DNA of 35,052 bases from Bacteroidales bacterium (GCA_024689285.1 JAILDR010000072.1:1-35052), one strand, 5' to 3'; counted from the stretch's first letter, positions 16,320 through 24,545 are shown. Made by a program: numbers and translations. Notes: generated from the sequence alone by a model not told the origin.

Positions 16320-16485
16320 AGTTTCATCCTTCACCAAGAAACTCATGGGCGGTCTCGACCTTTCGATGCAACGACTGCTTACAATGCGATGCCGCCACAA
16401 CGGTTCATTCTGCTTCTGCGATGCCGACGGCAACATCTACACCGTGAAGGCCAAGGAAGTCAGAGCCCTGATGCAACAGGAATAA
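16285..16485 (+). CDS. Small protein overlapping the zeta-like gene (possible partner)
   Basis: Predicted 66-residue basic protein starting at ATG 16285, inside the 3' end of the zeta-like gene in another frame, giving a 35-nt overlap. An alternative ATG at 16255 would add 10 residues. It contains 'VSSFTKKLMGGLDLSMQRL' and a compact C-terminal part 'SFCFCDADGNIYTVKAKEV' that looks like two beta-strands. No family recognised. The overlap and the terminator just after it imply tight co-expression with the kinase, as in toxin-antitoxin or kinase-regulator pairs, although classical epsilon antitoxins lie upstream of zeta. Function is inference only. Confidence 0.6.
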   Translation: MTTVTVKAKKNEVSSFTKKLMGGLDLSMQRLLTMRCRHNGSFCFCDADGNIYTVKAKEVRALMQQE

Positions 16486-16508
16486 TCTTCTAACGTCACA
16501 TAGCTTAC

Positions 16509-16553
16509 ATTCCCCACGAATTGCAGGTTGACTGCGATTTGTGGGGAATTTTG
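16509..16553 (+). terminator. Long perfect-stem terminator
   Basis: The two 18-nt arms, 16509-16526 and 16532-16549, pair fully (16 Watson-Crick pairs and two G-T wobbles) around a 5-nt GTTGA loop, followed by TTTGTTTT. It closes the zeta-like operon. Its 3' arm and T-tail abut the -7 box of the fucosidase promoter. Confidence 0.85.
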
Positions 16554-16556
16554 TTT

Positions 16557-16564
16557 TACCTTTG
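16557..16564 (+). promoter_or_regulatory. -7 box for the fucosidase gene
   Basis: TACCTTTG followed by CAGC, 22 nt before ATG 16587. A TTTG at 16538-16541 is 15 nt upstream, shorter than the usual 19-21, and lies in the terminator stem. Confidence 0.55.
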
Positions 16565-16586
16565 CAGCAACAATTACTACCTACCT

Positions 16587-17990
16587 ATGAAAAGACACGT
16601 CCTACTTATCGCTTTATTAAGCCTCGCAAGCCTCTCCTTCGCCCAAACCGACGACCAACTCCCCGAAACCAATCCCGTCATTACCAACCGCATCAGCCAA
16701 TGGCAGGATTTGAAATTCGGCTTCATGATGCACTGGGGCATCTATGCCCAATGGGAAGTGGTGGAGTCGTGGTCCATCTGCAACGAGCCTTGGATCAACC
16801 GAGACGGAGCAGACTATTACCAATATAAGACCAATTACCAAAACCTCAACACGACTTTCAATCCCCAGCACTTCGACCCATCGAAATGGGCTGATGCCGC
16901 CAAAAACGCAGGCATGAAGTACGTCGTCTTCACCACCAAGCACCACGACGGCTTCTGCATGTTCAACACGAAGGAGACCTCCTACTCCACCGTCGACCCC
17001 TCGTGTCCCTTTTCCCAGAACCCCAGGGCCGACATCACCGGCGAAGTGGTGAATGCTTTCCGCGACAAAGGCTTCTGGACGGGCCTCTATTTCTCCAAGC
17101 CCGACTGGCATTGCGACGACTACTGGGCGCACGAATGGGCCACTCCGGATAGAAATGTGAACTACGACCCAAACGTTATGCCCGAACGTTTTGAGAAATA
17201 CAAGCAATTCACCCACAATCAGATACGCGAGCTTACCCATAACTACGGCGACATCGACATCCTGTGGTTGGACGGCGGCTGGGTGCGTCCCGAATGGAGC
17301 GTGAACGAGGAAACCCGCCCGTGGTTAGGTTGCCAGGGATACATTCAGGACATCGATATGCCTACAGTGGCTCAAATCGCCCGCGAAAACAACCCCGACC
17401 TTATCATTGTGGACCGCTCGGTTGGCGGCAAGTACGAGAACTACCAGACCCCTGAGCAGCAGGTGCCCGATTCGCTCCTCCCCTATCCCTGGGAGACCTG
17501 CATGTCGATGGGCAACTCGTGGTCGTACGTCTCTACCGACCAATACAAAAGCACCAACAAGCTCATCCACCTCTTGTGCGACATCGTGGCCAAAGGCGGC
17601 AATTTCCTCTTGAACGTGGGTCCCGATGCCGACGGCAACCTCCCCGACACCGCCCTGCTCCGCATGAAGGAAATCGGCGAGTGGATGAAAGTCAACGGCG
17701 AAGCCATCTACGGCACCCGCCCCATCTATCCCTATGCCTACGGCAAGTTCCGCTTCACGCAGAAGGGCAATAAGGTTTATGCTATCTTCCTTTTGGACGA
17801 ACAGGAGGGTCCTGTGCCGGATACCTATTGGTTCGACGGCAAGGGAATGAACCTGAAAACCGGAAAAATCAAAGTCTTAGGCAGCAAAAAGAAAGCCTCC
17901 CTTTGCAGAGAGGCTGACGGTCGCTACCGCATTGACTTCCCGAATAACTTTGAGATGCCCCACGCAGTGGTGTTTGAGATGAGGAAATAA
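16587..17990 (+). CDS. Alpha-L-fucosidase, GH29 family, exported
   Basis: Predicted 467-residue secreted glycoside hydrolase releasing alpha-L-fucose from host glycans, for example mucin or milk oligosaccharides. Signal peptide 1-20 or so ('LLIALLSLASLSFAQ'). GH29 landmarks in order: 'FGFMMHWGIYAQWEVVESW', 'GMKYVVFTTKHHDGFCMFNT' with the conserved HHDGF, 'YFSKPDWH', and 'IDILWLDGGWV', which carries the catalytic Asp nucleophile. Length is typical. No sorting domain or lipobox, so it is probably periplasmic. The start at 16587 is chosen because the open frame upstream crosses the promoter and terminator. The stop codon lies inside the first unit of a 32-bp repeat array. Confidence 0.93.
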   Translation: MKRHVLLIALLSLASLSFAQTDDQLPETNPVITNRISQWQDLKFGFMMHWGIYAQWEVVESWSICNEPWINRDGADYYQYKTNYQNLNTTFNPQHFDPSKWADAAKNAGMKYVVFTTKHHDGFCMFNTKETSYSTVDPSCPFSQNPRADITGEVVNAFRDKGFWTGLYFSKPDWHCDDYWAHEWATPDRNVNYDPNVMPERFEKYKQFTHNQIRELTHNYGDIDILWLDGGWVRPEWSVNEETRPWLGCQGYIQDIDMPTVAQIARENNPDLIIVDRSVGGKYENYQTPEQQVPDSLLPYPWETCMSMGNSWSYVSTDQYKSTNKLIHLLCDIVAKGGNFLLNVGPDADGNLPDTALLRMKEIGEWMKVNGEAIYGTRPIYPYAYGKFRFTQKGNKVYAIFLLDEQEGPVPDTYWFDGKGMNLKTGKIKVLGSKKKASLCREADGRYRIDFPNNFEMPHAVVFEMRK

Positions 17991-18108
17991 TTCCGCTGTT
18001 TTTGAAAATTTTACGGAATTAATTCCGCCTTTTTATCAGAAATTGAGGAAATAATTCCGCAGTATTTCGCAAAAGTGAGGAAAATTTTCCGCGTTTTTGA
18101 AAAAATAT
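17981..18108. repeat. Four 32-bp units each carrying a palindromic GGAA-TTCC site
   Basis: Units start at 17981, 18013, 18045 and 18077. Each begins with a conserved 16-mer: GAGGAAATAATTCCGC in units 1 and 3, ACGGAATTAATTCCGC in unit 2, GAGGAAAATTTTCCGC in unit 4. A variable AT-rich 16-mer follows. The palindrome centres are exactly 32 bp apart, about three helical turns. A degenerate fifth half (AATTTTGCGG) overlaps the TAATTTTG box at 18110-18117. The array looks like a set of operators on one face of the helix. Confidence 0.8.
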
Positions 18109-18109
18109 G

Positions 18110-18117
18110 TAATTTTG
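18110..18117 (+). promoter_or_regulatory. Orphan promoter -7 box downstream of the repeat array
   Basis: TAATTTTG followed by CGGC, 22 nt before the ATG at 18140, with a purine-rich AGAGGAGG (18127-18134) ribosome-binding site between. This is the best Shine-Dalgarno-like sequence in the window. It leads only into a 46-codon remnant. Confidence 0.5.
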
Positions 18118-18139
18118 CGGCATAAAAGAGGAGGAATTT

Positions 18140-18280
18140 ATGGAGACGACATTGAATATGGGTATGAGAACACCATCCCGCTTTGGCATTTCGGGATGGG
18201 ATATTGAGTGGGCATATAGTTACTCCAACGGTATCTCAGGGTGCTGCACCGAAAGCGGCAGCCCTTCCTGCGAGAGGTAG
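18140..18280 (+). pseudogene. 46-codon orphan open frame, probable 5' remnant of a lost gene
   Basis: It starts at ATG 18140 with a strong ribosome-binding site and a promoter box, and reads 'METTLNMGMRTPSRFGISGW' before running antisense into the 3' end of the cupin gene and stopping at 18278-18280. The regulated-looking promoter plus a very short frame suggests that the body of a gene was deleted and only its control region and first codons remain. An 8-bp hairpin (18173-18199) lies inside. It could instead be a genuine small peptide. No family is recognised. Confidence 0.3.
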
Positions 18281-18597
18281 AACATATAGAGGACGACGGG
18301 CTGGGTGCCTCTGTTCTCGCCGTGATGGATGGTGCCTACCATCTCAACAACGGCCTCTCCCTCATGCACAGTCTTCTCTTTCCCATCGAGGCTGACGATG
18401 GTCAGATTGCCTTGCACCAGTATACCGTGGTTCATCACAGGGTGATGATGCCAACTCAGCTTCTGTCCTGCGGGAATCTCGTATTTAATGGCTACCACTT
18501 CGGGGCGTCCCTTTAAGTAGTCAGGCAGCTCGGCACCGTCCCAACTCTGGCTGGTGCGAATCAGTTCGGTGGTCTGCACAGCGTTGTTTTCAACCAT
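18220..18597 (-). CDS. Small cupin-domain protein
   Basis: Predicted 125-residue single-domain cupin, cytosolic. Cupin motif 1 is 'LSWHHHPVMNHGILVQG' (His cluster and downstream Glu/Gln position) and motif 2 is 'EMVGTIHHGENRG'. These His residues probably bind a metal. Such small cupins act as isomerases, dioxygenases or ligand sensors; the substrate is not evident. It lies 8 nt downstream of a small lipoprotein gene, last in a minus-strand run that begins with a MscS-type channel. Its 3' end is overlapped by the antisense 46-codon remnant. Confidence 0.82.
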   Translation of the reverse strand: MVENNAVQTTELIRTSQSWDGAELPDYLKGRPEVVAIKYEIPAGQKLSWHHHPVMNHGILVQGNLTIVSLDGKEKTVHEGEAVVEMVGTIHHGENRGTQPVVLYMFYLSQEGLPLSVQHPEIPLE

Positions 18598-18605
18598 TTT
18601 CTTGA

Positions 18606-18848
18606 TTATTCTTCAGCAAACGGGAAATCGAAGTTAGGCATGTTGCCAACATAGTGCATGGTCGGCGAGCCGGATATGCCATCGATGGACAAACCTGTCA
18701 TATCGATGGTGTAGATGTCGCCATTTCTTGAAACGGAGGCTTCGCCGCCTGATGCAAACTTGAGCGTTTTATTGGTAGTTTTGCTGCAACTCATGAAACC
18801 TGTTGCAATTGCTGCCAAGAGCGTGAAGGTCAAAAAAAGCTTTTTCAT
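18606..18848 (-). CDS. Small lipoprotein, unknown function
   Basis: Predicted 80-residue lipoprotein. The signal peptide 'MKKLFLTFTLLAAIATGF' ends in lipobox 'GFMSC' (Cys21). The mature 60 residues are Gly/Ser-rich with alternating hydrophobic residues ('SVSRNGDIYTIDMTGLSIDG'), probably a small beta sheet. No family is recognised. It is 27 nt after the MscS gene and 8 nt before the cupin gene, so probably one transcript. Confidence 0.68.
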   Translation of the reverse strand: MKKLFLTFTLLAAIATGFMSCSKTTNKTLKFASGGEASVSRNGDIYTIDMTGLSIDGISGSPTMHYVGNMPNFDFPFAEE

Positions 18849-18875
18849 TATTTCAGTTGTTTGATTATTAGTAAT

Positions 18876-21713
18876 TTATTCCATATTAGCATCATTATTG
18901 TCGGTGTCTTTATCATCGTCTTTATCGTTGTCGATGATATGCACATCGCGTTGCGGGAACGGGATGGTGATGCCGTTCTCAGCCAGAAGCTTATAGATGA
19001 GTTCTTTGCATTGGTATCTGTATTCAATTTGCTCAGACACCAGCACATACTGCCTCACCGCCACATTCACGGAACTGTCACCAAAGTCGTCAAAACGGAT
19101 ATAATGCCCATATGTAGGCTCAACGATATCCCGACCGTACCTGTCCTTTTTCTTAAGCACCTCCAGGCCTTTCTCCAGCACTTCCCGCACCTTTTGGAAA
19201 TCGGTACCATAGGCCACGCCCACCTTGATGATGGTGAGTTCGTAACCGTTTTTACGGGTGAGGTTAGTGAAGTTCTTGCCGAACAGGGCGGAGTTCAGGA
19301 AGGCCACCTGGGTGCCGAAGAGCGTTTCCACCAGGGTCGTCTGGTAGTTGATGTCGATTACCTTGCCCCGAACGCCGTCGCAATCAATCCAGTCGCCTAC
19401 CCGCAAGCGGCCGCCCATGAGCTGGATTCCATATATGAAGTTATTGATAATATCCTTGAGAGCAAGACCGACACCTGCCGACAGGCCGCCGGCGATGAGT
19501 CCTAACGAGCCAGTAGGGATATTCAACGTAATGATAAACAAGTCGGCATAGACAAACCAGACAAATACGGTGACGAGGCTGTTGCCCAATGAGAGATTAA
19601 TCTCGTTGTCACGAATGGTCTGGCGGTCGTGCTTGCGGAGGAAACGACGGTAAGCGAAAGTCTGCCATAAGGTGTGTAATGCCTTATTCACATATCGGAA
19701 CACGAGGAACATCTCCGTGAGGAACAGGATGCTCGACAAAGACACACGGAATTCACCCTGAGTGAAGAAAGGCTTCTCGAAGATAGTGAGATACAAGTCT
19801 TTGAATTCGAAGATGTCTAAGGCCCAATTGGCGCAAGTGGGAATGGAGCTCAGCGCCAGCAGCGGAATCAGAACCTCACGGATGAGGTCATAGAACCAGG
19901 TGGCACCGAAAAGCAGCTTCTCTTTGCCCTGATCCGACAAAAACGTAATCTTGTCTTTATAGTCAGTTATCCGCCTGTCTAAATGCCTCTTCTTGTATAA
20001 AAGTGTCAGGCTCGAAAGAGAGGCAATGGCCAAGATGATTGCCAACTGGAAGTACCACCAAGCAAGGATAATTAATGAGAGGAAAACGAAACCGGACCAA
20101 CTGATAAACGCGGCGACAAACGAAATGCCAAGGGAAACCCAGCTAATCACCATATCAGTCTTGTCGGCTTTCGTGCCGCGCCTCAGATTGGCGACCAGCT
20201 GCCACAGCACCATCACAAGGAGCAACGGAGGGAAAAAGAAATTCATAAAGGAATTGGGCACGAACAACATCCGGCAACTGATTACGAACAAGGCCGTGAA
20301 AATGGTCGGCATATAAAACCTGAAGCTGTTTTTGAGCTTCTCAGGTTTCAGTCGAATGAGCAGGACTATATCAATAGCCATGAGCAAAATGATGAAGGTG
20401 TGCATGATGCCGAGAGTCTTGCGCATAATGTCGTCGCTGGTACTTTCATAACTGAGGATGACGAACAGCACACACGCCAGCAAAAGCGCCAGATAACGCT
20501 TCTGCTCCTTGGCCACCCGTTTTCCCAAGGGCTGCACCCAACGATACACGGGCAGCAGCAGGAGTGCTGACAGGCCCCAGAGGATAAAGAAGGCCAGGAT
20601 ATAAACCGCCAGCCAGTATATCCTTGCCGAATTCATCAGTCGGTTGTTATTGGCAATCTCATCTTCGGTATAGTCAAGGTCATTGCTGGTAAACGCCTTC
20701 CTAAGATCAGGGAGGCTGTATTTCTCGTCCATAGCCATACGAGCCTCTCTCCAGTAATCTTTTGGATGGGACATAATAGTCCACCAGGGAATCTGACCCT
20801 CCACGAACACTTTGTCCTCAAGGATGCCATAGTAATCCCGTGCATATTGGTAGGATTCTTCCATACGCAGCCAGGCTTCACGGTAATGGATGCTGTCGGC
20901 CATCACCATCTCCCGTATGTTGGCATACATCTTCAGCAATTCGGAGGCATAGAAAAGGCAGGAATCACGGTCCTCCTGGCCGCTTTCGCCCAAGACAAAC
21001 GCCGAAATGCTTTTCTTAACGGTTGCTGTATCCACGATGGCTATGAGATCGCGCACGGCGGTTGAATCCATCACGGGTAATGTATCCAAAACGGCTAATG
21101 TATCTAAAACAGGTATTGAATCCCGCATGGCTATTGAATCCTGCAAAGCTATTGAATCCAGAATGGCATTTAAGGCCAAAACTGCCTCAACATGCTCAAT
21201 AAGTTCCTGATGCAGAAGACTTTCGTTTTGCATCAAGTGGGCATCCAGCATATCGTTATGATAGGCCAGGCTGTCGGGCAATATCTCAACAGAATCAAGC
21301 TCAGGGGGGAGGCGGCGCAGCGACTCAATCAGGCGTGCATAACGTCCAATTTCGACATCCAGATTGGCCACGATTCTGTCGTAGGGCGTGCGGTTTTTAT
21401 TGAAGTCGTTGAATTCGCGGGTCACCTTTTCCAGCGCATAACTGATGTCGAAGGTATATTCCTGCTTCTGGGAATACAGCATCAAAGACAGTTCGTTGCA
21501 TTTTTTTACGATGCCCACCATCTTCTGGTGCTGCACTTCGTACTTGCTGGTCAGCTTTGCCTGCGTCTTGTCTATCTGACAATAGTCATGAAATAGTTCA
21601 CGGCGTAAGTTGGATAGCGTCGCATCCAAATCCCGTCCCGAAAATGCAGCCATTAGCGGCAAGGCCACCGCAAGTAATGCCACAAAAATGCCCATGAATT
21701 TGTGTCTCTTCAT
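18876..21713 (-). CDS. Large MscS-family mechanosensitive channel
   Basis: Predicted 945-residue inner-membrane protein. An N-terminal signal sequence ('FMGIFVALLAVALPLMA') leads into a large periplasmic region of about 330 residues, mostly helical/coiled coil. Several transmembrane helices follow at about 360-760, then the MscS core. The pore helix and beta domain are recognisable in 'GGLSAGVGLALKDIINNFIY', 'RVGDWIDCDGVRGKVIDI' and the C-terminal 'GVAYGTDFQKVREVLEKGL'. This is the MscK/MscM-like architecture, releasing osmolytes under hypo-osmotic stress. Residues about 182-229 are eight copies of a hexapeptide (D-S/T-x-A/P-x-x). The ATG 21713 is used because an upstream in-frame start at 21749 lies in the promoter box at 21747-21754. 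Confidence 0.9.
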   Translation of the reverse strand: MKRHKFMGIFVALLAVALPLMAAFSGRDLDATLSNLRRELFHDYCQIDKTQAKLTSKYEVQHQKMVGIVKKCNELSLMLYSQKQEYTFDISYALEKVTREFNDFNKNRTPYDRIVANLDVEIGRYARLIESLRRLPPELDSVEILPDSLAYHNDMLDAHLMQNESLLHQELIEHVEAVLALNAILDSIALQDSIAMRDSIPVLDTLAVLDTLPVMDSTAVRDLIAIVDTATVKKSISAFVLGESGQEDRDSCLFYASELLKMYANIREMVMADSIHYREAWLRMEESYQYARDYYGILEDKVFVEGQIPWWTIMSHPKDYWREARMAMDEKYSLPDLRKAFTSNDLDYTEDEIANNNRLMNSARIYWLAVYILAFFILWGLSALLLLPVYRWVQPLGKRVAKEQKRYLALLLACVLFVILSYESTSDDIMRKTLGIMHTFIILLMAIDIVLLIRLKPEKLKNSFRFYMPTIFTALFVISCRMLFVPNSFMNFFFPPLLLVMVLWQLVANLRRGTKADKTDMVISWVSLGISFVAAFISWSGFVFLSLIILAWWYFQLAIILAIASLSSLTLLYKKRHLDRRITDYKDKITFLSDQGKEKLLFGATWFYDLIREVLIPLLALSSIPTCANWALDIFEFKDLYLTIFEKPFFTQGEFRVSLSSILFLTEMFLVFRYVNKALHTLWQTFAYRRFLRKHDRQTIRDNEINLSLGNSLVTVFVWFVYADLFIITLNIPTGSLGLIAGGLSAGVGLALKDIINNFIYGIQLMGGRLRVGDWIDCDGVRGKVIDINYQTTLVETLFGTQVAFLNSALFGKNFTNLTRKNGYELTIIKVGVAYGTDFQKVREVLEKGLEVLKKKDRYGRDIVEPTYGHYIRFDDFGDSSVNVAVRQYVLVSEQIEYRYQCKELIYKLLAENGITIPFPQRDVHIIDNDKDDDKDTDNNDANME
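21028..21171. repeat. 18-bp tandem repeat inside the MscS gene
   Basis: About eight degenerate 18-bp units such as TGAATCCTGCAAAGCTAT and TGTATCCAAAACGGCTAA (plus-strand reading). They encode in-frame hexapeptides (DSIALQ, DSIAMR, DSIPVL, DTLAVL, DTLPVM, DSTAVR and so on) in the periplasmic part. Confidence 0.8.
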
Positions 21714-21746
21714 TTTATGTGCTTTTTTTTGCTTGTTTTCGGAGTA

Positions 21747-21754
21747 CAAAATTA
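21747..21754 (-). promoter_or_regulatory. -7 box of the MscS operon
   Basis: CAAAATTA on the plus strand is TAATTTTG on the minus strand, 33 nt before the chosen ATG at 21713. No clear -33 element was seen. Confidence 0.5.
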
Positions 21755-21803
21755 CATTATTTTCGATGAGTTTTCAAGTTTCCGTTATTTTTACATTTTG
21801 AAA

Positions 21804-24308
21804 TCAATCCTCTTCCGCCCCTTGGTTCTCGAAAAACTGCTCCCGCTGCAGTTCGGCGAGAACCACTTTGATTTCACCATATTGGTAATCGTCGCCCAAC
21901 ACTTCTTTGGCCACAGCCATATTGGGGTCGAAGGTCGATTCGAAATAGTCCAGTATCTCGTTGTATTTGTCTTCTGCAACGACCTGGGAGGCATCGAGGG
22001 CACCTTGCTCCACCAAACGGGCGAGGTGACCATAGATGGTGCTGACCGCCAGTCCTCTTTCTTTGGCGATAGCTTCAACTGTCATCCCTTTGTCAAACAT
22101 CCCTTTGGTAATGCGTTCGCTGTCTCCTCTCTGTTTCTTTTCCTTCTTCTCAGGCTCTTCCGGCAGCGTCCCTATGTCGGCTGTTTCCGGATTTTCGCCT
22201 ATAGACCTAAGCACGATATCGAGAATCTCGGGGCCGTATAGTTTTGCTTTAATATCCCCTACCCCTTTCACCTTCCTTAATTCAAGCAACGACATAGGTT
22301 TCGCCGTTGCTATAGCTTTGAGAACTTTATTATGGGCGATAGTAAAAGCTGGTACGTTTGCTTCTTGTGCTTTCTGAAGACGCCAAGCTGACAATAATGC
22401 ATACAATGGGTCCTTATCCATCACGTCGTCCTTAATCTCAATCTTTTTCTTCTCTGTCTTCTCGGCTTCAATCACCTTCACCGACTTGGTCTTCTGGTAT
22501 TCCTTCATCGAGAAACCGCCCTTGCAGGCCTCTAAGCAGCAGCCTTTCAGATAAAGGTCTTCCTTCAGCTGGTTCAACACCTCCGTCAGCTGGTTGTTGA
22601 CGGTCTGGTTGTCGGTCTTGAAAGGCAAGTCCAACAGCCCGGAGGAGATGGACTTGAGATGCTCGTCGAAGTAGGCCACACCTTTTGTCAACCGATCCTG
22701 CAAAGCCGGGTTTTGTTGGCATGAGGGAGCTTCTTCATGCAGCTTCCGAAGTTGGCTTTCAAACTTCAGGCTGACGCCGCACAACTCTTCATAAATCCTG
22801 TTGCGCCGTTGCGAGAGTTCTTGGATCATCTCGCTTTCAAAGAGGGTGTCGTTGGCATAAATCACCTTCATCAGCTTGCCGAAGTCTTTGTAAATGCCCT
22901 CAAAATCGATAAGCTCCAGCATCGTCTCCAGCTCATACTCGTGGCGCAGCCGGTCCACTTTCTCCTGGGTGGGTTCCTTTTCGGGAAGTTGCTCCACAAA
23001 GCGGTCCACCGAGTAGTCGTTCACCAGGGCGTTGGAGGCAATCCTCGTCTTCAGCACCAAGCCTTCAAGCGAAGTGCAGCGGCTGAGGGCCACGTACACC
23101 TGCCCGTGGGCAAAGGCCTGTCCGGCATCAACGATAACCTTGTCGAAGGTCAGTCCCTGGCTCTTGTGGATTGTGACGGCCCAAGCCAGGCGCAGCGGTA
23201 TCTGGGTGAAGCTGCCGATTTCCTTCTCTTCGATATCCTGGCTCTCCGCGTTTAGGGTGTACTCCATATTCTGCCATTTCAGCCTTGTGACAACGATGTG
23301 TTCGCCTCCGCTCTCAACGGTGACTGTGCCCTCCTTCTCGTCATAGTCCGCCAAGCGTCCGATTTTGCCGTTGAAGTAAGCCTTTGCCGGAGAGGGGTCG
23401 TTTTTGACGAACATCACCTGCGCCCCCACCTTCAGCACGAGCTCTTCCTTGGTGGGGAAGGTGTTTTCGGGGAAAATGCCACGCACCTCAGCCTTGAAGC
23501 TCAACGGCTTTTTCGGGATGGCGTTCAGCTTCGAGTCGTTGATTTGGTCGGCCTGGTAGTTGTGGGTGGTCAGGGTGATATAGCCCTCGTTGTCGTGGAC
23601 GATGAAGTTAGGATTAAAACGGTCGTTGAGCATTCTGATGCAGTCGGCATCCATCTGGTTGTTGCGCACCTTGTTCAGCAGGTTGATGAAGCCGCCGTCG
23701 TGCTGCCTATAGATATGCTCTAGCTCCACGCAGACGTAAGGCGTTTTTCTCAGCACCTGGCTACCGAAGAAATAGGGTGTGTCGTAATAGGGCGACAGCA
23801 TTTCCCATTCCTCTTGTTTGGCCACAGGTGCCAGCTGGTGCACGTCGCCAATCATCAGCAGCTGCAAGCCGCCGAAGGGCTTCTGCGAGCGGCGCACGCG
23901 GCGCAAGACGGCATCGATGGCATCCATCACATCGGCCCTCACCATACTGACTTCATCGATAATCAGCAGGTCGAGGCTGCGGATGAGGTTGATTTTTTTC
24001 TTGTTGAGTTTCTGATACCGCGAGGCGAGTGCCTTGGATTGAAAGACCTTCCCTATTGCGTTTTCAGGAATCTGAGGCCCAAAGGGCAGCTGGAAGAAGG
24101 AATGGATGGTTTGTCCGCCCGCATTAATGGCGGCGACACCCGTCGGAGCCACCACGACCATCCGTTTATATGTCTTCGTCGGCAGGTTTCTGAGGAAAGT
24201 GGTCTTCCCTGTACCGGCCTTACCGGTGAGGAAGACATGTGAATCGGTGAAGAGCACCAGCTCTTCCACAAAGTCAAGTTTCTGATTGGTAAAGGTTTGC
24301 TGCGCCAT
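21804..24308 (-). CDS. Pif1/RecD-like SF1B helicase with HRDC-like and HTH C-terminal domains
   Basis: Predicted 834-residue DNA helicase. Walker A 'LTGKAGTGKTTFLR' (residues about 27-40), motif Ia 'VVAPTGVAAINAGGQTIHSFF', Walker B 'LLIIDEVSMV' (114-123) and motif III 'LMIGDVHQLAPV' are visible. The UvrD_C_2-like motif 'WAVTIHKSQGLTFDKVIVD' and motif VI 'VYVALSRCTSLEGL' follow. After a charged linker comes an HRDC-like helical domain (about 628-702, 'ELRKVKGVGDIKAKLYG'). Then a helix-turn-helix domain (about 733-834, 'MTVEAIAKERGLAVSTIYGHL') resembles the HTH of Bacteroidota RecQ/Pif1 proteins. It probably unwinds forks, G-quadruplexes or R-loops. The start at MAQQ (24308) is preferred; an ATG at 24353 adds 15 residues but lies upstream of a possible TACTTTAG box (24331-24338). 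Confidence 0.88.
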   Translation of the reverse strand: MAQQTFTNQKLDFVEELVLFTDSHVFLTGKAGTGKTTFLRNLPTKTYKRMVVVAPTGVAAINAGGQTIHSFFQLPFGPQIPENAIGKVFQSKALASRYQKLNKKKINLIRSLDLLIIDEVSMVRADVMDAIDAVLRRVRRSQKPFGGLQLLMIGDVHQLAPVAKQEEWEMLSPYYDTPYFFGSQVLRKTPYVCVELEHIYRQHDGGFINLLNKVRNNQMDADCIRMLNDRFNPNFIVHDNEGYITLTTHNYQADQINDSKLNAIPKKPLSFKAEVRGIFPENTFPTKEELVLKVGAQVMFVKNDPSPAKAYFNGKIGRLADYDEKEGTVTVESGGEHIVVTRLKWQNMEYTLNAESQDIEEKEIGSFTQIPLRLAWAVTIHKSQGLTFDKVIVDAGQAFAHGQVYVALSRCTSLEGLVLKTRIASNALVNDYSVDRFVEQLPEKEPTQEKVDRLRHEYELETMLELIDFEGIYKDFGKLMKVIYANDTLFESEMIQELSQRRNRIYEELCGVSLKFESQLRKLHEEAPSCQQNPALQDRLTKGVAYFDEHLKSISSGLLDLPFKTDNQTVNNQLTEVLNQLKEDLYLKGCCLEACKGGFSMKEYQKTKSVKVIEAEKTEKKKIEIKDDVMDKDPLYALLSAWRLQKAQEANVPAFTIAHNKVLKAIATAKPMSLLELRKVKGVGDIKAKLYGPEILDIVLRSIGENPETADIGTLPEEPEKKEKKQRGDSERITKGMFDKGMTVEAIAKERGLAVSTIYGHLARLVEQGALDASQVVAEDKYNEILDYFESTFDPNMAVAKEVLGDDYQYGEIKVVLAELQREQFFENQGAEED

Positions 24309-24380
24309 GCTTCGGATTGCATTTGTTGGGCTAAAGTAGGGATTATTTTTCATTTTGATGTGGGGTTTAGGAAATTGTTG

Positions 24381-24545
24381 TAATTTTGCGGGCAGATATA
24401 AGTCGGGAATACGGCACGACCATCCGTCAAGTCCGCGCGGAGGCCTATCGTTTAAGTACGACTGCCGCCCGCATTTCGCGGCAATTATAATAGTCCATAC
24501 CGTGGATGAGGTAAGCATTGCTTCTTTCAGGTATGGGCTTTTTCT
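24381..24545 (+). ncRNA. Candidate small RNA with own promoter and terminator-like hairpin
   Basis: A promoter box TAATTTTG (24381-24388) with TTTG 23 nt upstream (24354-24357) points into about 150 nt with no plausible coding frame on the plus strand. Visible pairings: AGTCG (24401-24405) with CGACT (24459-24463); ACGG/CCGT inside that; and TGCCGC (24463-24468) with GCGGCA (24478-24483). Last comes a long 3' hairpin: AGTCCATACC (24492-24501) with GGTATGGGCT (24530-24539), enclosing GAGGTAAGC/GCTTCTTTC, followed by TTTTT. Promoter, structure and terminator together suggest an independent RNA gene of about 150 nt. It does not show the signatures I know for tmRNA, RNase P or SRP RNA; 6S RNA or an undescribed class is possible. 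Confidence 0.5.

Noticed and set aside
17981..18108. Possible CRISPR array (regular repeats and variable spacers)
   Set aside because: The repeats are only 16 bp and vary between units, the intervening 16-mers are low-complexity A/T, and no cas genes are near. Operator sites or a tandem repeat fit better.
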